From Elmis aenea (taxonomy: Eukaryota; Arthropoda; Insecta; Coleoptera; Elmidae), in NCBI GenBank assembly GCA_947652605.1, contig OX393576.1:49266966-49330965 (forward strand): 64,000 nucleotides of DNA, in the 5' to 3' direction. The notes under the pieces are model-generated. The model did no database searches. It was not told where the DNA came from and saw nothing but the letters and a program-made list of their open reading frames with translations. A program made the translations under genes and the position numbers. Each line of letters begins with the position of its first letter. Within the stretch, counting starts at the first letter, position 1. Positions 57,816-64,000 of this stretch are shown in pieces.

Positions 57816-57969
57816 ACATAAATAACTATTTTAATAATATACAATAATAAACTACCTACCGCTGTTTTGATTTCTGTAATTTTTTCTTTGGTGTTTAACG
57901 TTTGACTTTATTAAATTTTAAACTTATATTGATATTAAGTTTTATTGCATAAAATTACGCCGACGTAGT

Positions 57970-58310
57970 CAGTGGCGTAGGCAGGATGCTTCCATGGGGG
58001 GAGTTTATAAACTTAAAAAGAGCCGAAGACTTTTTTTTTCTCACTCTACTCTCCTCCTCCTTTTTCAGCAGCAAGATATTTGATGGTTTCGTCATGGTAC
58101 GAGGTTAATAAACGGCAAAAAGAGCCGAAGACCTTTTTTTTTTTGCAAAAATATTACAGTTCTCCGGCCCTATATTGACTTAGGACTCTATGGAAGAATA
58201 TTCTAATCCCACCTACCTCCTGCCTACGATACTGGCAGTAATATAAAAGGTAAATGCTAGACACTTGGGGCTGAAGCCCCCCCTAAACCTGGAGGCTAAC
58301 TACGCCAATG
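57970..58310. mobile_element. Possible hAT-like element or two separate ends
   Basis: CAGTGGCGTAGGCAGG starts at 57970, and GGCTAACTACGCCAATG ends at 58310, resembling inverted ends. The 8-bp flanks do not match, so these may belong to different copies. A phrase with AAAGAGCCGAAGAC is repeated near 58016 and 58119. Confidence 0.4.
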
Positions 58311-58424
58311 GGAATATTGGTAATTTCAAAAAAATAAACCGGCTAGAAAAAATATAGGAGTCTGAATAACATCTTTTAAAGCAATGAAATAAAAAGAAAA
58401 GACTCAACCAATTTTGAAAAATGA

Positions 58425-58790
58425 ATAAAAAAGTATGGCATGGATGCGAAACGTGATGATTAACAGAACATATTAAACAAAAAATAAAATCCACAGATGG
58501 ATGCAAAGGCAAAGAACCAACAGAATAGAAAACGAAATAGATAAAGAGCAAATGGGAATTGAAGCACAGCTGATGGAGCGAAAGAAAGTAGGTAATATGG
58601 CATGGACATGCGCAAAGGATGCACAGTGAACGACTCCAAAAAAAAAAAAATTATTTGGAAACCTGCTAAAAAAGGAATGAAAGAAATCACAAAAAAGCTG
58701 TATGGGAAGAATATGAAAATAGATTGTGTTCGAAAAAGATTGAAACAACAGAGAATGGAATATTGGCTTTGGGCAACGTCGCATATGTTT
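58425..58790 (+). pseudogene. LINE C-terminal fragment
   Basis: Plus-strand frames give WHGCET, then LTEHIKQKIKSTDG and VIWHGHAQRMHSERLQKKK. The WxGHxxRMxxERL motif is the C-terminal signature of the LINE group also seen at 34.6 kb. Frame changes and stops occur throughout. The upstream RT is missing. Confidence 0.7.
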
Positions 58791-58917
58791 TAAAAGCGAT
58801 TTATTTTCATGCTTTTTAATTAAATAAGGAAAAATGTTTCACATTTTGCACCAGTAATGTCAAATCAAAAACTTTTCGCTTGCCTAAATTACTACAATTG
58901 GAAAATACAGTAATGTT

Positions 58918-59668
58918 TAGGCCTACCATACGTCCCGGTTTAGCCGGGACAGTCCCGGTTTAGCCGGGACAGTCCCGGTTTAAAGGTTATGTCCAGGTGT
59001 CCCGGTCGATTTCGCGTTTTTCCCGGTTTCTGAAAAAAAAATATTCCGCGCCGATTTTTTTGTGAAATCTGTCCGCGCGAGGACCTAAGAAAAACGTGTT
59101 TCAGTCATTTTGTTATGAAACGTCTTTGCGCGGGTGTTGTAGGGTTGCCAATTGCACGCTTTTGGTGCGGACAAACTCGTTTTCGTGGGAAAATATTAAT
59201 GTGTATGCTGGACGCATGCCATTGAAGATATTCATAGTATTGTACGCTTTTTGGTTATAAACTTTTAAGTTATTTGAACAAGCAACAATAAAATAAATTT
59301 AAAGCACAAGCTTATGTTTTTACTTGTTTTTAACATTTTTGACTGAAAAGTGTTGCTTTTTTAAATTCATATTATTATTATGTTTATAGTTCCTGTACCT
59401 AAATAGAAATTATTAATGAAAGATTTTACCTTCATTACGAATAATATTGTAGAAGGAGGGGGCAATCTGATAAAAAAAAGTCAGAAAAGATTCTGCCACA
59501 AATCTGTTATTTTGGATGACGGTAAAGTAGGTATCCCAACTTTGCATTAAAACACGTTTGAACTTTTAAAATTCAAAAAAATCGCCCCCACTTTTTTTGT
59601 TCATCTCTTATGATAAAAAAAAAGGTTCTCGTCTCCCGGTTTGACTTTACGAAAATATGGTAGACCTA
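58918..59668. mobile_element. hAT-like MITE with CCCGGTTT repeats, 751 bp
   Basis: The left end is TAGGCCTACCATACGTCCCGG; the right end (complement) is TAGGTCTACCATATTTTCG. Two 20-bp tandem units GTCCCGGTTTAGCCGGGACA lie near the left end. The flanking octamers GTAATGTT and CTCATGTT agree at 6 of 8 positions, a degraded duplication. The interior has no ORF. Confidence 0.72.
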
Positions 59669-61315
59669 CTCATGTTCCATCTGTTACTGAAGGAAAGTAA
59701 ACATATTAAATTACGAGAGATTATCAGGTGAAGAATAAGTTGTTATACTTAAAACAACGTAAGTTTTAGGGTTTTTAATTATTAATCTACCTTAACTTAA
59801 AAAACCATCTCAGTTGGTAATATAACAGTGATCAAATAAAAGATAAAACATAACTGAAATGCAGGTGTATGAATTTTAAGTTTATTTCAATCAGCTAAAA
59901 AGAGGCAATTTTTAAAATTTCTCTGTAGATATGTTTTTTATTTTTTGTAATTATATTTCTACCTTGTAAAGACTGACCACTGGCGCATTTTTTGTTAAAC
60001 GAAACCAATGTTTGTTTCTATAAAAGTAAAAAGCTAATGTTTGATATAAAACTTTACGAGCGCAACATATTTTTAATTATATTAAAATAAAGTATGAAAT
60101 AGTCAGATTTTATATTCTCCTGATTGTACAGTAAAAAATTCAGGTAAATAATACTGTGCTTGAATGTCGTTTTTGGTCAGTATGTATCATTTGATTCACA
60201 TGCTTCGAAACATGTGTCTCGTGCAATATCATCTCAAATAAAAGATATATTAATGATAACTATCTTATTTAATCACATTATAGCGGTGCCGTTATAATAT
60301 TAAGCTACTTAGCTATTTGATACCCAATAGTAATTTTCAGCTGAGTAAAATTCAATAAATTGTGACAGTCAGTTAATTTTGTTCCATATCATTGTTTAAA
60401 TTAGCCATAATTTAATATATTCCGACAGCTGCATACGTAATATGATGCTTTTCACAAACGTATGTGACGTGCAGTGATTAATAGAATATTAATTGCTTCT
60501 AATCACTTAATTTATGTGTTACCTACCGAAGTGTAACAGAGTTAGACAAATTGACTTCATCTAATTACATACTGATGAACTACTTTAAATACGCCCCAAC
60601 TAACATATAGCTTTGCTAATTAATATTGTAGTTAATTGCAACAATCAACAAAAATTTTAGGTGATGACGCAAAACCTTAAAAGTTTTTTCAATAAAAAAA
60701 TATTTTGTTTTTGTAGGGTCACCATTAAAAACGATTTCAATTAGAAAACTTATAAATGCCTAGAATTTAAAAGCTAGTTCTTTTTTATCTACACAAACAA
60801 CTTTCAAAATTATAAGCAGTTTCGTCTACACAGCTTTTATTATTTTTTAATTAATTTTATCCACGACAGAAGCGTTTAAAATTTAGACTTCAAAAATATT
60901 TTCAGTTTTAAAATTAATGCAACAGTACCCAATCACGTTTTTATTATTGTTAGTCTTGTTTTTTTTTTTTTCAATCTCATCATTCGTTTTATTTTTTTTT
61001 TTGTTTATTGTATTTTATGCCTCTGGCAATTATATTTTTGCCACTGACGCAATATGGTAATATCCTAGCAATCTAATTTTCCTTTTTTTATGTTTTTACG
61101 TTTTAAACCAAACATATGATATTTTATAAAAACCGTACAGACTACTAGACAGACATTTTAGCTTGGTATATTTATTTGAACTGGAATTTTAATTACCAAC
61201 AAAACGTAAGGACAAAGAGAGTTCGATTTAAAAAACTTACATAAAATAAAAATAAAAAATTATTTAATTAAATAAATTGGATTTAAATACGTTTTGTATT
61301 ATATTCGCTTTATTT
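59669..61315. other. AT-rich intergenic stretch, nothing recognised
   Basis: No gene, RNA or repeat pair found. Confidence 0.5.
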
Positions 61316-61319
61316 TTAA

Positions 61320-62830
61320 CCCTCCTATTGTATTTGGGTCGTTTTTTTTTACACTTATTGTGTTGGGGTTAATATGACCCGATGGTCAAATTTTGTTTTT
61401 TTTTTAACTTTTATAGCATTTTAAACATTTTAAACATAATATCGTTATATTAGACGTTTTATTCATATTGGTAAGGTTAATTCGTACGGCTGGCGGTTAT
61501 GGTTGTGAAACAGAGAAGCAAGTTCGTGCAAGTTCGGTGCGTCTAAACGAGTGTCCACGTTTCAGCAAGTTAGAGCTTGTTGTATATTTGGGTATATAGG
61601 TGAGTGTTGCCACAGATCTGTTCATTTAGTTCGCTTGGTAATTGCTTAGTATGCAGGTTTTGATGACAAAAAATCTACGATAATGTTGACGAGACCCTTG
61701 ACTGACAAAGAACACGAAGAAGTTTTATATGCTTCTGAAGAAGACGATTTGGATTCTGAATTAAAAGATCATTTATCTGAATAGGATGAGCAGAGCGATT
61801 TAAGCGAAGATAAGGACGTTGTAACTTCAGACAATGCTGATACGAGTATAGCCGTCACTTCTAAAGATGGCACTATCAATTCGAACTATGAACCTGCAAA
61901 TAAACCAGGAATATTTTCGATGAAAAATATTATTAGGACAAAACCGGGCCCAGCAACTTACGCCTTTTCCAGAATTAGTGACGTGAAATCTACGTTTTTT
62001 GTTTTTCGTTTTTTGTTTTTTACACCAAAAATAGTAAATTCAATTTTAAAGATGTCCAATCTCGAAAGGAAAAAAATGTAGGGTGACCAATTTCTAGAAC
62101 TCATAGCAATAGAATTGGAAGCGTATTTTGGTGTACTAATTTTAGCTGGCGTTTATAGATGCCATGGAAAAGCAAAGTCTAGTTTATGGTATGAAAACGT
62201 TGGTTGTCTCATATTCCAAGCAACTATATCACTACAGTGGCATCATATTTTTTCGCTCGACAAGGAACCAGCCCGCAACGACGCCAGAACGACAAATTGG
62301 CGGTTATAACTTAATTATGGGATTCTACCAAAACTTTACAATGCGAATGAAAATGTTACTGTAGATGAGCAACTGGTTCCCTTCGTAGGTCGTTGTTTAT
62401 TTCGACTGTCTAGTAAGCCAGCTAAGTACGGAAAAAAATTTGGACACTGCGATTCCGAAAATTCTTTCTTATGAAAGTATACCTTGGTAAACCAGAAGGA
62501 GGAGCACCAGAAAAAGGTCAAGGCAAAAAGGTAGTGCTTAGCTCTTACTAAAGGTCTAAAAAGACACAAAGTAAGGTGCGACAACTTTTTTACTTCTGAC
62601 GAGTTGAGACAAATGTTACTGAAAAAAAAAACATTACATTCCTAGGAACTATTAGAAAAAATGAGCCCGAACTACCGCAGACCGCAGGATTAAAAATAGG
62701 AAGGAAATCTTATCCTTAAAACTTTATTTTACTAGAAGCACGACAATAGTTTCATATAACCCTATGCCTATGACAAATGAAAATGTAATACTTTTAAGCG
62801 CATTGCATCATGATTCGCTTATTAGTATGC
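61320..62830 (+). pseudogene. piggyBac transposase relic with 5' terminus
   Basis: A TTAA (61316-61319) followed by CCCTCCTATTG marks the 5' end. A reading from ATG 61683 gives an acidic N-terminus (ASEEDDLDSELKDH), broken by a stop at 61782-61784. Then LEAYFGVLILAGVYRCHGKA (62110 on), PIFQATISL-like words, ENVTVDEQLVPF (62345 on), KPAKYG, VYLGKPEGGAPEKGQGKKVV, CDNFFTS (62578 on), then LGTIRKNEPELPQT and MTNENVILLSALHHD (62770 on). The VDEQLVPF and CDNFFTS segments carry conserved piggyBac catalytic-region aspartates. Many frame changes and stops make it dead. The 3' end is lost at the junction with a mariner relic near 62830. Confidence 0.87.
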
Positions 62831-62834
62831 ATTG

Positions 62835-63425
62835 GATTCCTCTTAAACACATCCAAATTATCGGCCGAGGTTAATGCTCGAATGCGTTTTTGTTTTCGAT
62901 TGAGCAAATGCGACACCCATCTTACAGAAAGTGTTTTTAAACTCATTTCATTATGTAAAATATAAACTACTTGTTCATGAGAGATGCCCACAGCTTCCTT
63001 AATTTTACGCACCTATATTCGACAATCTGCATAAGCTTAAATCATGTAGTAAATTTTATCCACTGGTTCTGGTGTTGTGGCCGTTTTTGGTTGTGCTGAA
63101 CGTAATTCATCACTTTTGAGTGTACGGCCATACTTGAATTCCGAAATCCAAAAACTCACCGTGGAAAATGAATGTGTTGAGTCACCAAGAACAGTATTTA
63201 ATCGGAATATGATTTCCTTAGCCAATTTTTCCAACAAAAAAATTTTAACTGCTCGAATTTGTTTTCTATCCATAATTAAGCAAGCACAGAATCACTCACG
63301 TAAATGGGTGTTAAAACCAGACTATTGGACAGATCGATTTGAAGTTTGCAGTTATATCCTATGAAAGATAGTCGCCAATACAATGACATAAAATTATTTG
63401 TGTTTGTAAAAAATTTACCTCTTAG
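62835..63425 (-). pseudogene. mariner transposase N-terminal relic
   Basis: One minus-strand frame from 63273 to 62835 reads MDRKQIRAVKIFLLEKLA, STHSFSTVSFWISEFKYGRT, DELRSAQPKTATTPEPVDKI, then KIKEAVGISHEQVVYILHNE and LNRKQKRIRALTSADNL with KRNP. These are the two helix-turn-helix parts of mariner transposase with the linker. Two in-frame stops lie at about 63034 and 63014, in a segment that would normally carry the DRRLKVREI-type link. The DDD catalytic half is missing after KRNP. The region 63274-63425 looks like the element's 5' UTR. Confidence 0.88.
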
Positions 63426-63489
63426 TGGCCATTCCAGAAATATTTCAATCCAACCTCGTATATTCACGGACAACACAGTATAGGTATGC

Positions 63490-63881
63490 CACGGGTGATC
63501 AACCCGTCGATCGCGATCAACTGGTCGAACGCGGGACCGTTTTTGTTCGATCACCTACCAGCTACGATCCTAGCGGCAGTCGGTCTCCCAATCTCAACAA
63601 AAACGTTATCGACGCCGCTCGCCAGCCGCCACTTGTATCGTACACGCGGGTCACTGAGTCTCATTCACTTGGGGGAGTACTATGCATACGCATACCATCT
63701 AGTGCTAAAATAACTTCATGTATTGTGCATAGGTACTCAGTACTCAAAATCAGTGCAAAAAGCATATTTTCGCTGCTTAGCTCTGACGACATTCACGCTC
63801 ACCTAACCCAACCTAACCTGTCGATCGCCATATAGCATACACAAGGGTAGCTCGCGTATTACGAAAGGTTGAGCACCCCTG
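63490..63881. mobile_element. hAT MITE, 392 bp, GC-richer than its surroundings
   Basis: The left end is CACGGGTGATCAACC (63490), the right end (complement) CAGGGGTGCTCAACC (to 63881), differing at two of 15 positions. Subterminal GTCGATCGC words occur at both ends in opposite orientation. The flanking octamers are only partly alike (AGGTATGC, GTAAATGC). A CCTAACCCAACCTAACC run lies at 63806-63822. No transposase is present. Confidence 0.72.
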
Positions 63882-64000
63882 GTAAATGCCGTCCAAATTT
63901 ATAAATATACGTCGCGCACTGAACGCAAAGCGGCGAATGCCGACGAAACTGCATAAGAATTTCAATTGTTTGTTTCTTACTGTCTCAGCAAAAAACATAA

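Noticed and set aside
63803..63822. Insect telomere-like run (CCTAA words)
   Set aside because: Only a few imperfect units, and it lies inside a hAT MITE; not a telomere.

Overview
This window looks like repeat-dominated, AT-rich intergenic DNA from an arthropod nuclear genome, most likely an insect. I base this on the mix of element types: Ty3/gypsy, Penelope-like, RTE/jockey-like LINE, piggyBac, mariner, hAT, Helitron and a tRNA-related SINE, with many MITEs. I cannot name the species or order. I found no convincing single-copy host gene, no structural RNA gene and no CRISPR. Nearly everything that can be explained is a transposable element or its debris, often nested.

Layout. 1-8276: a young Ty3/gypsy LTR retrotransposon with open gag and pol and LTRs that look identical; only its first 91 bases lie outside the window. 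8285-8946: a hAT transposase relic right beside it. 8950-18000: AT-rich DNA with little to report except a 286-bp Helitron-like element (14623-14908) and a 24-bp direct repeat pair. 18-25 kb: a TIR-flanked element, a GGAGC-repeat hAT-type piece, a broken DDE-like transposon gene, a Penelope 3' tail and a hAT C-terminus. 25.9-27.8 kb: a LINE relic carrying a solo LTR of a relative of the first gypsy, with a TGTT target duplication. 28-34.8 kb: several hAT MITEs with exact 8-bp duplications, a SINE, a foldback MITE, a 1297-bp palindrome with two equal 594-bp arms, and a LINE 3' end interrupted by a GAGTCGG-rich MITE. 37.6-38.9 kb: an LTR-like region with TATA box, poly(A) signal and primer-binding site that contains seven hairpins with one constant loop and covarying stems. 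This is the most unusual feature of the window. 41-46.8 kb: a piggyBac-type MITE, three TACAGGGTGT foldbacks and a 3.3-kb inverted-repeat pair. 52.16-55.26 kb: a hAT-type element with GGAGC-rich ends and CATTATTA duplications, itself hit by a Penelope-like element encoding a GIY-YIG domain with one in-frame stop. 54-59.7 kb: GC-rich foldbacks, a LINE 3' piece and another hAT MITE. 61.3-63.9 kb: a piggyBac relic, a mariner relic abutting it, and a final hAT MITE.

How the parts relate. Only the gypsy element keeps intact coding capacity. The others are dead copies or non-autonomous passengers. Insertion order can be read in several places: the solo LTR is younger than the LINE it splits, the GAGTCGG MITE is younger than the LINE at 33.8-34.8 kb, and the Penelope fragment is younger than the hAT element at 52-55 kb. 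All family names come from motif recognition by eye. No database search or alignment program was used.
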